Assembly (NCBI GenBank): GCA_024803745.1
Contig: JANJXV010000188.1
Span: 62,001 to 126,000 of the forward strand
Source: Megascapheus bottae
Taxonomy: Eukaryota; Chordata; Mammalia; Rodentia; Geomyidae
Direction: 5' to 3'
Length of the DNA: 64,000 bases
Every line of letters starts with the position of its first letter. The first letter of the stretch is position 1. The position numbers and the translations under genes are program-made. This document shows, piece after piece, positions 31,467-43,051 of this stretch. A model generated the notes under the pieces. It ran no database searches and was not told the DNA's origin. It was given only the letters and a program-made list of their open reading frames with translations.

Positions 31467-34142
31467 GAACCGAGTAAAAAACCTACAAAATGTATAAAGA
31501 GGCAAGAAACCATTGGAAAAGACAGGCCCGTCTGCATTTCTCCACCCAGTCTGCTTCCCCTAGCTCACCCAGTGATCCAGACTGCCCATGCCCCATCAAA
31601 TCTAAGTAGAATCATTCACCCAAGGTGAACTCGGTCTTCAGATCATCTATCTGAAGTCTCCCGTGTGACATAAAATGATAATTGAACAAATCTGTTACGA
31701 CTTTTCTCCTCTTAGTCTGCCTACTGCCTTTTTAATTCATCAGACACGACAATAAAATCTTTCAGAAGGGAGGAGAGAAACTTCTGCGCAATGTTGTAGC
31801 CTGCTAGAGGTCAGAGGCCATGAAAATGATATCCTCCAGAATCTGAGGCAGGGACTGGGGCAAGCTACTGCCAATAAAGGTCTTAACATACCTCCCTCTG
31901 TCTCTTAAAGGAATTCTGTCTGTTCCAGGCCTCATTGCTTCTAAGCCCTTGTGGTAACCTTAGTCAGAGAAGTGGCTCTTTATCCTATCTGACATCCTAT
32001 TTCCCCCACCCCCAACCCTGCACCCTAGGATATCAGCTCTGTGATACAGCCTCAGAGCTTGCTGAATGTCCAAGTCAAATAAATCCTTTGAAATCAAAGG
32101 GAAATTTGTTCCCCATTTAAGAGGCAAGCTCTTCAAATTGAGCTCAAAGGTAGGAATTTAAAAAGAAATTCTGGTCTTTTTCCTCACTCCCTATGGAGGT
32201 GGTGCTGGAGGAAGCCAAGGCTCCCTGGAAAGTGGAGAAAGGGTCTTGGGACAGGTTCATCAAGCAAAGGTAACCTTTTAATATCTAAAGATATTATACC
32301 AATACATTTTCCTTTTTAAAGTTAAAGTTACATGTTTATTAATTTCCTCCAGAGGGCTTATTAAAATAGGAAGATTACAGTGTGAAATTTATTAAAGATG
32401 ACTTTATAGATGGGAGCACCTTTTAAGACTCGGATATTAGACTCAATCAAAGGATAGATGCTCAATCCCACATAGAGATAAATTTTTCAGGAAATGGGCT
32501 CATGAGCTTAGGTAGTTCAAGCAAAGGAGCCCATGTCCTGTCTTTCCTGGAGTCTCCAATTTGAAGACTGTTCATGGCTGCCTTTCCACATCCTTCCCAT
32601 AGAGAAGCCCTCCCATTGACTCTCTTTTAGGTTAAGCTTCTGGATAAATAGAGGATAAATAGAGCCCCAGTAAGAAGAGATGGGGAAGATGAAAGGGTTA
32701 AGGGCAACAGATGCCAATGCACCCAAGAACCTGTGGGAGGTTCTCTGCTTGTGCTGTCCTCAAGCCACAGTCTTAGCACAGACCCAGGGAATGCTTGTAC
32801 GGCAGGCCTTAGTGTGGGGTGAAGTAAGAAAGTCTGGGCAGTAATGTTTCTGATAGAGCAAGTTGTGCTCCAGGGGACCAGGGGCAGGGAAAATGGGGGA
32901 ATGGACTTTGTTCTGGTCCAGGCCTGGTTTGGGTGGATGCTGTGTCTGATTTGTTCTCTGCTCAGCCAGAAATGCCTGTCCCTGATTGCAGCAGAGGCTG
33001 TGACAACGAAGCAGGTTACGGGAAGTGGGGAGTGCCTTGACTCTTGAACAAAAGAGGATTGGACAGGTGGACATGTGTCATTACTGTCTATTATGGCTCT
33101 GAGCAGCTAGAATCCTACTTAAAGTTAGGTATCACATTAGGATGTTTGACAAACCCTAAGGCCCAGCACCTGCTGCTCTGTGACCCAAGAGAAGCTGGGC
33201 TTCTTGACCCAGGCTCAGCCACTCTGTCTCGAATGGTCTACCTGCAGAAGGATGGTATGGGAGGCCAGTGCAGCATCATTCCTCTGTCCTGGGAGTCACT
33301 GAGCAAATGGAATCAAAAGCTTGTTCAGCCCCCTCTTCTCTCATGCCTTCTGAAGACGAAAAAACCTCAAGTGTTCTCCAAATAGGAATGTTTTGTCCAA
33401 TCCACATCCATCAGAACTCACTACAAACAGCAGAAACAGACTGAGATCCACTTAAAAGAGCCATACATAATATAAGAAATTAACTTTCTTGGCTAGTTCA
33501 CATTAGCACCACCATTTTTTTTTCTCCCTGTGCCAATGTTGTCTCTGAGCTAGACCATGAGACACAGGGCCAAAGAAAAAAGTGTGGGTTTCTAGGATGT
33601 GGACACTATAGGGTGAGCAAGAGGAGAGCAGATGGAGGGGTGATGTATTCATCAAGATGGGAAGCATCCTCATGGGGAGGAGACAGGGATTTAGAGAGCC
33701 TTTTGTCCTGTGGCTTATTGCCTCCATTCTTTATGGCATGGCAGATGGTGGCCACAGTGGAGGTACAGAAAGAATAGGAACATAGGAATGCTGCAGAGGA
33801 AGCCAAAAGCACAGCCAGTAGCACAGGGGTTCTCACCTCTGGTGATGGAAGAGAGAAAGCTTGGGACATTCTTTGATCCCAACTATCTATGTAGATGTGT
33901 AGGGGGAAGCTGACACTTCACAGGATAACTGAAGCCAACACCTGTATCCTCTGAGAACTTCTGGGGCCAGAGTGAGTGAGGCCCTTAAGTTACCCCCACA
34001 AAATCTAGGGGAGGCCTGGAGCACAGGTACACAGCTAAGGTCTCCCCACTATCACAAGAGCTGTCAGCCCACGTGATCTGGGCTGAAAAAACACACAGAG
34101 GGTAAAGTGCATGGTAAACATTCGCTCTACTATCTGGTGTGT
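31467..34142. other. Long single-copy stretch, no feature seen
   Basis: About 2.7 kb without a recognised repeat, unusual for this window. The longest frame (33044-33385, +, 113 codons) has no known domain and no Kozak or splice support. No gene is called. Confidence 0.45.
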
Positions 34143-34387
34143 GTGTTGCCGGTACTCAGGCTTGAACTCAGGGCCTCATTCTTTTTTTTTGTTTTGTTTT
34201 GTTTTTACTCAGGGCTACCATTCCATCACTTGAGACAAATCTCTACTTCTAGCTTTGTGTTAGATTATTGGAGGTAAGAGTCTCACAGACTTTTCTGCCC
34301 AGGGTTTGGTTTTGGACTGTAATCCTGAAATCCTAGTCTTCTCCTGAGTAGCTGGGATTATAAACATGAGCCATCAGTGCCCAGCCC
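34143..34387 (-). mobile_element. Type B composite SINE, antisense
   Basis: ggtactcaggcttgaactca, an internal T/G run (ttttgttttgtttt), ccatcacttgagacaaatct, then cctgagtagctgggattata and gagccatcagtgcccagccc. Confidence 0.88.
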
Positions 34388-34464
34388 TGTGTAAATACTG
34401 GAAAATAGCTCTTTCTTTTCAAAATAGACTGAAAAGTAGTTTTATTAGATTTCCCCCCCTCTCC

Positions 34465-34580
34465 CCTCTAAGGTAGAATCTTACTATGTAGTCAGGCTGG
34501 CTTTAAACTCCTGATCCTCTTGCCCCAGCCTCCTGACTTCTGGGACTATGGGATTAGAAGCTACCCAGCCAATGGATTGA
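34465..34580 (-). mobile_element. B1-like (7SL-derived) SINE, antisense
   Basis: gaatcttactatgtagtcag, gctggctttaaactcctgat, cccagcctcctgacttctgg and gaagctacccagcc match the reverse of a rodent B1/7SL monomer. Unlike the type B copies, no ID-like unit is attached. Confidence 0.8.
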
Positions 34581-35412
34581 GATATATTGAATGCACAAGT
34601 TTAAAGGCACCTCTGCAGGTGTGAAAAGCTTAGGAAGAGCAGCTGAGTTAGCAGGAAGATGTATGTAAAAGATGAAAATAGGTGTGGAAAAGATACATGC
34701 TACTTTGTGTTGCAGTCTGAGTTGTAAGGCATCCTTTTTGATCCCATTGCATAAACAACATGAGATTGTTGCATGGAAATCAGGATGATGTCCACAGAAC
34801 TGCTGGGGGGAGGGGCTGAGGGAGGCCTGGGAAACCCTAGCTGACTGACCAATGGGAAGCAGCCCTCACCTCTGCCTTCTCACTGCTGGCTTTTTTTCTC
34901 TGCTGTTGGCCCCTGTTTACTTCTTGGGCCATAGAATGCCAGATACTGATCAGTTTGGTGCCAAGCTAATTTTCCATTAAGAGGTCAGATGCCCTGACTC
35001 CTAATTCTGACTTTTCGGAGGCAGAAATCTCAGTGGCTCAGCTTAATTTCGGGGTAGAGACCAGATTCAGGCAACTGTGCTCAAGTTCTTAAAAGGGCAT
35101 GGAGGAAATGGTTCTGTGTTTACACCTCTGATCTCTTCTGCTTTGTTGGTCTTGTGTGCAAGGGTTAAGTGTTTAGACTGCTGCATACCACTCTGAGCCA
35201 GTATGCCTCGCTCAGGCTTGTTGTGCATATAGCTGACCAACCAGGGCTTGCTTGCATGGGAGACAGAATCCAGATCTGAGCTTCTTTTTTCAGTGGTAAC
35301 TGTTTACACCTGAAAGTCAGGGAGGCATTTTGGCCAAACTCAGAATCATAAAAAAGCCAGGTAGCAAAAGAGAAAGTAATATGGGCACATGGGTGTTAGA
35401 AATAGCCCTGGA
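34581..35412. other. Single-copy DNA, no feature seen
   Basis: No repeat or exon recognised. Confidence 0.4.
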
Positions 35413-35854
35413 TGTTGGGGTGTCGTGAAGAATAAGGATACCAATTAGAAAGGAAACTCTCAAGGCAAAGTTTACTTTTGCAGAAGAGTGCAGCATCACC
35501 CAAGATTTTGTCAGGTAAACACACAGAGCAGGCAGGCTGCTCCCTTTTCATCCCTAACCCTCCAGGCCTCACCCCTCTCATCCCATTGGCTGAGCTTAGG
35601 TTCATAATCTGTTTAATTACCAGGATGTAACTAACATCCCAGGAGCATCTAACAGGATATCTTAATTAAGGGCTCAGGAAAGTAATGTAAATTAATGTGC
35701 TGTAAATGTAATTAACAAAGGCCAAGCCACTTGGTCACAGCAGGAATCCTCTAGGAAAATCATCCTCTAAATATTGACAGAAAGGAAACAAACTATTTTG
35801 CTAGAAAAGATGCTTTTTCTCACGTTGGTCCATACCCATATTCTCCCCTAGTCA
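35413..35854 (-). mobile_element. Solo LTR (ERV, probably class II), antisense, 442 bp
   Basis: Termini are TGTTGGGG (35413) and CCCCTAGTCA (35854). On the minus strand it begins tgactaggggagaatatg and contains a CCAAT box (cagccaatggg). It ends tccttattcttcacgacacc plus ccaaca, a typical LTR U5 end. Flanking hexamers are cctgga on the left and cgtgga on the right (5 of 6), fitting the 6-bp TSD of ERVK-type insertions. No internal proviral sequence adjoins, so it is a recombination-derived solo LTR. Confidence 0.8.
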
Positions 35855-35865
35855 CGTGGAGCTGG

Positions 35866-36050
35866 GCAGTGGGCACTGATGGCTCATGTCAGCAATTCTA
35901 GCTACTCAGGAGGCTGAGATCTGACAATGAGATTCTTATGTCTCATTAACCAGCAAAAAGCTGGAAATAGAAGTATGGTTCAAATGATAGAGCACTAGCC
36001 TTGAGTGAAAAAGCTAAGCAAGAGCTCCAGGCCCAGACCTTAGCACCTAC
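35866..36050 (+). mobile_element. Type B composite SINE, sense, with a head deletion
   Basis: gggcactgatggctcatgtc, tagctactcaggaggctgag, then gacaatgagattcttatgtc: about 50 bp of the head is missing before the ID-like unit (aagctggaaatagaagtatg). It begins about 12 bp beyond the solo LTR. Confidence 0.88.
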
Positions 36051-39043
36051 AGAGAGAGAGGGGCGGGGGAGAGAATGATATACATGGGACCCCTGAAGTC
36101 TTGGTATGTGTGACCTCACTGGACTGGGGACACCTTCCCTGGGGTTTGCTGCATCTTGACCTCCAGGAAAATGGGCTACATGAATGCTTTTTCCCTGGAG
36201 TCTACTTGGGCTGGTGAGAAGACCAGTGGACAGGACACCAGAGGCCTGGGCCTTAACAGTGATCCCAGCCAATGGGAGATATCATTATGGCTTGTGGCGT
36301 CTCGCAGCTTCTGTTCGGGATGTCTTCTGATACTCTCCTTATGTTACACATGAGATGAAGGTAAGCTAGTAGAGTACTGGGTTCATTCTAGCTGGTCCTT
36401 TCCATACCCACTCACTTCTCCTCTCTTTGCTTCTCCAGACAGTGGTAAAAGCTCCAGCATTGGCAGAGAAAGTGCAGAAAGACCTTGGCTATTTAGACAA
36501 AAGAAGGGAACCATGTCATTGTGGGTACTATCCAAATTGAACAACATGCTCTTTCCTGGATACTGTCTACTGCTGACTTCTTATAGACCACAGAAAGGGT
36601 TGCTTTGGCATTTCGGATTTGTGATTCAGAATAAGCACCAGAGTCTAAGCTCTAGGCTGGTTTGACCTGACTTAGACCCTGGGGGTCAGGCTCATTCTTG
36701 TATTACCTTCATTTTGCTGTCCCCAAGCTGATCTCTGGAGTGGACAGAAGACACTCTGAAAGTTGGAATTCAGGCTTCAGGAATGAGATGCTTGAAGCCC
36801 CCTGGGGCTCAGTGGAATTCAAGATCCTAAAGAATGAGAAAAAGGAGATTTCATTTCTTGTCTACACCTGAACCTGTAAGAGACTTTCAGTTCTGCACTG
36901 CCAGCTGCCTGCAACACCAAACCCCCAGAAAGCAGTTTTACTGCATCAGAAAGCGATATATTCTCTGAAGTTAATGATCTGGAACAATACATTGGCCTTG
37001 GTCAAAAAAATCAATTTTTATTATTTGGAGAAGGGGCTAGATAAAGTCTCCTTTTTCATGATCAGGCTCCCAGATGACACAATCCTAAATTATGGTTGTT
37101 CAAGGACAAAGCTTCATTTGGATCAAGATTTGGGCACATTCACATTTTTTTCCTTCTTTCATTAGTTCTTAAATCTCAAATCCATACTTGGTGATGATTC
37201 ACGTAACTCTCACTTAAAATAAATCAGTGAGATTTGGTTTCCAACTTAGAGAAGAGTAGACAGGCACTCTTGGATACATCACCGAGTGAATAGTTATTGA
37301 GCTGCTTGTTCTGTGTTGCTGCACTGAGATGCGCTAGCGCTTTGTAACATGGCTGAAACTAGAGCCAGGATCTTTATAGCCAATATGCCTCTGGCTTTTA
37401 ATGTCCTAGAATGAGGGTAAGGAAAAGATAGTTGGCCACCTCTTTTTTTTTCTGCACTACTGAGTCTCTTGCTTGCTAGGCAGGTACTCTACCACTTCAG
37501 TCATGTCACCAGCCCCAAGCTTCCATATAACCAGGAAGAAGTTGAATACCAGAGGAAGTAGTCAGCAAAGTGGAACACTGCCAGGATGGTACCAGATGGG
37601 CCTTCTTGTGCCTGATGCTTCAGATAACCTCTTGTGGTTCCCTCTGGCTAAATAATTCTATTTATTCTTCCCCAGAGCCAAGAGTCACATTGTTATTCCT
37701 GAATCTTTTGGCTTCCTGGTAAACCCTTGGGGTCTCTCCTCCCTTTGCCTCCCAACTCCAGACTCTTAATTTTTAGATTGTCCATGAGTCAGTTTTGATC
37801 AGTTTGCTGACTTTGCTTCGCAAGTCCCCTGTCTGCCTGGAGTGCCCTCATTCCTTTGCTCTGAGGCAACTACGTAAAGGTGAAAGGTGATTCCCTCCCA
37901 TAGTCTACAGCCCCTGTGTTAGACCCACATTCCAGAGATGGGCCCAGGATCATGATTGTCTTTCTCTTCAGGCTCTGGGTTTATTGAGAACAGTGCTGAT
38001 TATTCTCTGTGTCTCTAGAGCTCCCAGTAATGTCTGGCACCCTTGGGAAGGATTCCATAAAGATTCAGGGCAAGAACAAATACATCATTTTTTAAAAGGT
38101 GCTTTCCTACAGCTTTCAGCAAAGGCTGACCTTGACCTTTTCTGATTTCTCATTTCTTGTTGCCTGCTCTGTAATTCCTTGGCTTTATATTAAGGTCTGC
38201 TTTGTGTGGTTACAACTGTTCTCCCTTGCCAGCGGGAAACTCTGTTCCTTCTTGGGACCAGAGCTCAGTGCCTAAGATAAGATTCCCTTGGTATTTGAAT
38301 TTCTCTGGGGAGATTTGCGCGTGATCAGAACCACCTCCAGGAGGAGGAGCAGCATGTACTTACAATGAAGTAACTTCAGCCTTAACCAGTCCATATCTTG
38401 GTAGCTGATCGGAATCCCATGTGCAAGCAAGTACTCAGCTTCCCATGTATACTTCAAGTGTCTATTTTCTTCTGTTCTTCTCTCTTCCTTGAATACTTGC
38501 TGGTTATTTCTTATGAGAGGAACCTCCATTCTCTCTCCTCCCTGCCCTTCTTCAGAGCCCCAGTTTTCACCCCATCTGTGGCTTCTCACAGCTCTCCAAA
38601 TGGCAATTCTCCCTCCCCTCGTCCAAGGGCCTTACTCTACAACCTATTCTTCATTCTTTCTGCATCAAAGTGGGCCCTGTGCTAGGAAGAAATGGAATCA
38701 CATCTTGTGATGGCTTTTCAGGTAGGACCCCCCCTAGCAGTTCAGCCTGCCTGTGGAGCCTTCCAAGGTGCTCATGAAAGCTGCTTTCAGCTTCTGTTTG
38801 CAGTCATTTTATCACACTGCAGGCTGTTAGAAGATATCAATCTAGCTACTCTTCCATCTAGCTAGCCTTCATTTCCTTACCATTTACTTTCTCCTATCTT
38901 AGAAGCCCATGGGCAATCCATGCATATAAATCCTGGGGCAAGGAGAGGTTTTTCTGGATGGAGAGAGAAGTAGGCTAGACCTCAAATTCTAGTTTGGGTG
39001 TGTTGAAAACTCGGGGTATGAGTAGATGGTGCAGACCTGTAGT
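36051..39043. other. Long mostly single-copy stretch
   Basis: About 3 kb, with only an ID-like fragment near 37.5 kb recognised. Frames up to 108 codons show no known domain. Confidence 0.45.
37455..37516 (-). mobile_element. ID-like fragment, antisense
   Basis: gcttgctaggcaggtactct then cttcagtcatgtcaccagcc matches the reversed tRNA-Ala-like head, with a T-run to its left. Confidence 0.45.
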
Positions 39044-39745
39044 TTTGATCTTTTTTGCATACATATATTTAACTTTTATTTTAATTTTTTCATATAATTT
39101 TTATTGTAATTATTAGAAGGGTTATATTATATTCACCAGATAGAAGGTGCATTACTTTACAAACATTGATACCATTTCTCATGTCTTGGTCCCCATTTCC
39201 CTCCCCCCACCCCGCTCCTCATCTTGTTTTCCCCTCTTCCCTATCCTATTTCAAATAACCAGATAAGCATATATATAATATATCAGATAACAAGGTAAAA
39301 TACTGTAACAATATGAGATAACCAAGGGACAGCAAAAGAGATGAGAGATAACATAGTACATTAAGGACAACAATCACTCCTTATATAGTTTTGTTTTTGT
39401 ATCTTGGAGTTCCTTTCATTTAGCATCATACTATATGGCCTTATGTATCTAGGTTTTGCTCTATTGTAAATCTCTGCTAGGAGAGCCCAAAGTTTCTACT
39501 GATTATGACAAATGAGGGAAACCATTGAGCCTATGTTCCTTTGAGTCTGGGCTTACTTCACTTAATATGATTTTTTCTAAGTCTTTCCTTTTCCTTACAA
39601 ATGGGGCGTTGTCGTTCTTTCTGACAGCAGCATAGAATTCTATTGTGTATAAATACCAAGTCTTGTTAATCCACTCATCAACTGAGGGACATCTGGGTTG
39701 GTTACATATCTTTGCTATGGTAAATAGTGTATAGCTTTGATCTTT
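39044..39745 (-). mobile_element. 5'-truncated L1, antisense, 10-bp TSD
   Basis: TSD tttgatcttt at 39044-39053 and 39736-39745. The 682-bp insert holds the 3' UTR (with the C-rich tract near 39195-39215) and the last part of ORF2 in decayed form (the ttctttctgacagcagcata and cactcatcaactgagggaca region). It belongs to the same subfamily as 24256-25856. Confidence 0.93.
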
Positions 39746-40281
39746 AGAGGCTAGTTCTATGGGTTTATTGAACCTGTCTATTTAAACCCTCTCTTCACTA
39801 CTGCGATTTATACAAATGATAATGAGATACAAATAGGTTGTATAGCAAGAAATTTATACCAATTGGTTTCTTCAAGATGCAGAATAGAAGGTCAAAGGTG
39901 GATCCCATTGCTGAGTAGACCATGTAGAAGGGCAAGTATGCAGCATCAGTGCCAGGGTTTCAGGTTTAAACCACAAGCAGAGAGAGAAAGATTGCCGATG
40001 GTGATGTCATAGTCTTGGTGGGCTTTCCACTATGGTAGCCACCCACTTCCTGACACTTGGTGACCTATCTGTGAGTCCACTCAGATTTCTCATCATTCTT
40101 CATGCCCTGTCCTTCTGGCTATTATGCCTGTAGCCTAGGCATTGTGTGTAGATTCTGTTTGATAGGGAGTTCATTTTCTTTATCATTGTCCCATTCCCAT
40201 TTCCACAGCCAACTTCTGTTTACAGATATGCCTCTTTTCAATGTTTCTAATTATCTTACTCTTTTGGAAGACCTTCTGCTA
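39746..40281. other. Single-copy DNA, no feature seen
   Basis: Spacer between two L1 insertions; no repeat or exon recognised. Confidence 0.45.
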
Positions 40282-40609
40282 TAGGTAACTGTTTTTTTAC
40301 ATTTATTTCTATTGTAATTAATAGAAGGGTTACATTATATTCGCCAGATAGAAAGTGCATTACTTCACAAACATTGATACCCTTTCTCATGTTTTGGTCC
40401 CCATTTCCCCACCCCCACCTCAGCCCCTCATCTTGTTTTCCCCCTTTCCTATACTGGTTCCCCTCTTCCCTATCCATATAATGTGTGATGGTTGGCCTTA
40501 ATGTTATCTCTGATCTCTTTTGCTGTCCCTTGGTTATCTCATATGGTTACAGTATCTTACCTTGTTATCAGATATATTGTATATATGTTTATTTGGTTAT
40601 TAGGTAACT
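40282..40609 (-). mobile_element. L1 3' UTR insertion with 5' inversion (twin priming), 9-bp TSD
   Basis: TSD taggtaact at 40282-40290 and 40601-40609. Part 1 (40291-40474) is antisense 3' UTR with the T-rich tail at left. Part 2 (40475-40600) is the neighbouring upstream 3' UTR in sense orientation, ccatataatg to tttggttat, matching 41334-41464. In L1 coordinates the parts are adjacent with about 8 bp lost, the classic twin-priming signature. Part 1 also has a short duplication in its pyrimidine tract. Confidence 0.92.
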
Positions 40610-40950
40610 TTATACTGAACATTATACTGCAGTAAAGTTGGCATGAAACTCCTATTCCAATCATTCTCTCTATTAATTACTTTTATTTAGTGAAATATAA
40701 ATTTACTTGTAATGATGTCAGTTATAATTCTTCTAGATTGGGGAGTCTCGGTTAGGAACAAGCTGGGGGTGGGCATTTGGAAGGTGTTTTGTTTTATGGG
40801 AAGATCCACAGATTAGGAAAGTATTTTCAATAGATGTTGAAGGGAGGAGTCATGGAATATGCTAATCAAGTAAAGAAATTCAAATAAGAGGGAAATTTTT
40901 AGACTAGATGACTATGAATGGGAAATGTGCCTTACCAAATATTTATGTTT

Positions 40951-41645
40951 AGAAATACGTTGTATTCTACCACAACAATGTTCATTGCAGTATTATTCAC
41001 CATAGCAAAAATATGGGACCAACCTAGATGTCCCTCAGTTGATGAGTGGATCAACAAGTTGTGGTATTTGTACACAATGGAATTCTATGCTGCTGTCAGA
41101 AAAAATGACATCGACCCATTTGTTAGGAAATGGAAAGTCTTAGAAAAAAATCATATTAAGTGAAGTAAGCCAGACTCAAAGGAATTTAGGCTCAATGGTT
41201 TCCCTCATTTGTCATAATCAGTAGAAACCTTGGGCTCTACTAGCAGAGATCTGCAACAGAGCAAAACCTTGATACATAAGGCCACATAGTAGGAAGCTAA
41301 TTGAAAAGACCTCCAGGATATTGAAACAAAAGCCATATAATGAATGATTGTTGTCCTTAATATACTGTTATCTCTCATCTCTTGTGCTGTCCCTTGGTTA
41401 TCTCATATTGTTGCAGTATCTCACTTTGTTATCTGATATATTGGATTTATTTGTATTTGGTTATTTGAAATTGGATAGGGAAGGGGGGAAAACCAAGATG
41501 GGGGGGCGGGGGGTGGTGGAGGGGAGGGTAATGGGGACCAAGACATGTGAAAGGGTATCAATATATGAGAATTAATGCACCTTCTATCTGGCAAATATCA
41601 TGTAACCCTTTTATTAATTATAATAAAAAAGAAATACGTTGTATT
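40951..41645 (+). mobile_element. 5'-truncated L1, sense, exact 16-bp TSD
   Basis: TSD agaaatacgttgtatt at 40951-40966 and 41630-41645; insert 663 bp. It opens in the ORF2 C-terminus and stays open from about 40978 to a stop at 41161-41163 (MFIAVLFTIAKIWDQPRCPS ... FVRKWKVLEKNHIK), followed by a full 3' UTR with a strong G-rich tract (41484-41530) and an aataaaaaa end. It is one of the youngest-looking L1 copies here but lacks the endonuclease and reverse transcriptase, so it cannot move by itself. Confidence 0.96.
41484..41535 (+). promoter_or_regulatory. G-quadruplex-forming tract in the L1 3' UTR
   Basis: At least six runs of three or more G within about 50 bp (ggggggaaaacc, atgggggggcgggg, ggtggtggaggggaggg, tggggacc). 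Such tracts are a known feature of L1 3' UTRs. Confidence 0.8.
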
Positions 41646-41714
41646 TTTGCAACTGATGTATATGAGATTATTTTAAAACATTTGAAAATTGTTTATTATG
41701 AAATCTTTATTTTG

Positions 41715-41912
41715 AGGGGTACTAATTCTGGGGCTTGAACGTAGGGCCTGAGCACTGTCTCTAAACTTTACAAGGCTTGTATTCTTTCACTTGAGTCACA
41801 GTTCCACTTTTGTTGCTTTTTGGGTTTTTTTCGTGGTTATTTTGAGATAAAGAGTCACAGACTTTCCTGCCAGCCTGGTTTTTGAATCATGATCCTCAGA
41901 TCTCAGCCGCTT
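41715..41912 (-). mobile_element. Type B composite SINE, antisense
   Basis: taattctggggcttgaacgt, ctttcacttgagtcacagtt, then gagataaagagtcacagact and catgatcctcagatctcagc. Confidence 0.87.
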
Positions 41913-41955
41913 TGAAACTCATACAAACACAAGTGAGGAGGTGCCTTTTGTGTAC

Positions 41956-42177
41956 TCGTTGTCCAACTTTTGTTTTTACTAGTCCTAGGGCTTGAATTCA
42001 GGGCTCAGGCATTGTCCTTGAGCTTTCTCGAGGCCAGCACCCTGCCACTTGAGTCACAGCACCACTTCCAGATTTTTCTATGTATATGATACTGAGGAAT
42101 TGAATCCAGGGCTTTGTGCATGCTAGGCAAGCACTCTACCACTAGGCCATGCTCCCGGCCTCATTATCCAACTTCTG
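41956..42177 (-). mobile_element. Type A dimeric SINE, antisense, imperfect 17-bp TSD
   Basis: Flanks tcgttgtccaacttttg (41956-41972) and tcattatccaacttctg (42161-42177) match at 14 of 17. The insert runs from the tail and tagtcctagggcttgaattc to gcatgctaggcaagcactct and aggccatgctcccggcc. Confidence 0.93.
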
Positions 42178-42402
42178 TAATTATCAGATATAACCAACTT
42201 TTATTCATTTGTTTCTCCAGGTTAATTTTTAAACAAATCTCATGTAAAAGATTTGATTTATGAAGTAACTACTAAAATAAGTATTACATCAAATAATTTA
42301 CATGTATATAGATATAATATTTAAGAACTGAATAATCATTTTTTATCAGAGGTTAATGAATATTTTCATTTCTTGGGATGTTTAATAAACAAGTGATTTT
42401 TT
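42178..42402. other. AT-rich DNA, no feature seen
   Basis: Spacer between SINEs. Confidence 0.4.
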
Positions 42403-42830
42403 TTGTTTATTTTGGTGCTAGACTAAGGACTTGAATTCCTGGATACTGTCCCTGAGGTCTTTTTTTCCCCCCTCTCAAGAGTAGCTCTGTACCATTTGAG
42501 ATTTATTTATTTTAAGTTGTGGGGCTTTAACTTAGGGCCCGGGCACTGTACTTGGACACTTTTTGCTCAAGGCTTGTGCTCTGCTACTTGAACCATAGCA
42601 CCACTTCTGGCTTTTTCTGTGTATGTGGTAATGGGGAAATCAAACACAGGGCTTCGTGTATGCAAGGTGAGCATGCTACTGCTAGGCCATGCTCCCGGCC
42701 CTTTATTTACTTTTTAATGCTTACTTGGAGATCAGAGTCTTATGAACTTTCCTGCTCAGGCTACCTTTGAACTGTAATCTTCAGAGCTCAGCCCCTGGAA
42801 TGGTTAGGAATATAGGTATGAGGTGGTGTC
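42403..42830 (-). mobile_element. Type B SINE, antisense, split by a nested type A SINE
   Basis: Outer copy: ggtgctagactaaggacttg to gtaccatttgag, resuming at ttaatgcttacttggagatc through gatcagagtcttatgaactt to the B1 end. It is split at the link between the ID-like and B1-like parts. Confidence 0.87.
42502..42713 (-). mobile_element. Nested type A SINE, antisense, 12-bp TSD
   Basis: TSD tttatttatttt (42502-42513) and tttatttacttt (42702-42713), 11 of 12. Insert 42514-42701, gttgtggggctttaacttag to tgctaggccatgctcccggc. It must be younger than the host type B copy. Confidence 0.92.
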
Positions 42831-43051
42831 TGTCAGGTGATTTTTATTTTAATTTTTTTGGAACTTATTTGAGTTAGAATGCAATGAAACCTTACAGCTG
42901 AAGATTGAGTCACCATTTTATATTCACAATATTTCATTACGAAAGAAACTTGACTATCCCTCTTGTAGCAGTTTCCAGTCTGTTTGGCTGTGACCATCCT
43001 CATGGGACTGATCACCTGATCTGTGTAGTATGTTTAATAGATCTAGCAGCA

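Noticed and set aside
33044..33385. 113-codon frame in single-copy DNA
   Set aside because: No domain, no splice or start context support; within chance length for unconstrained sequence.
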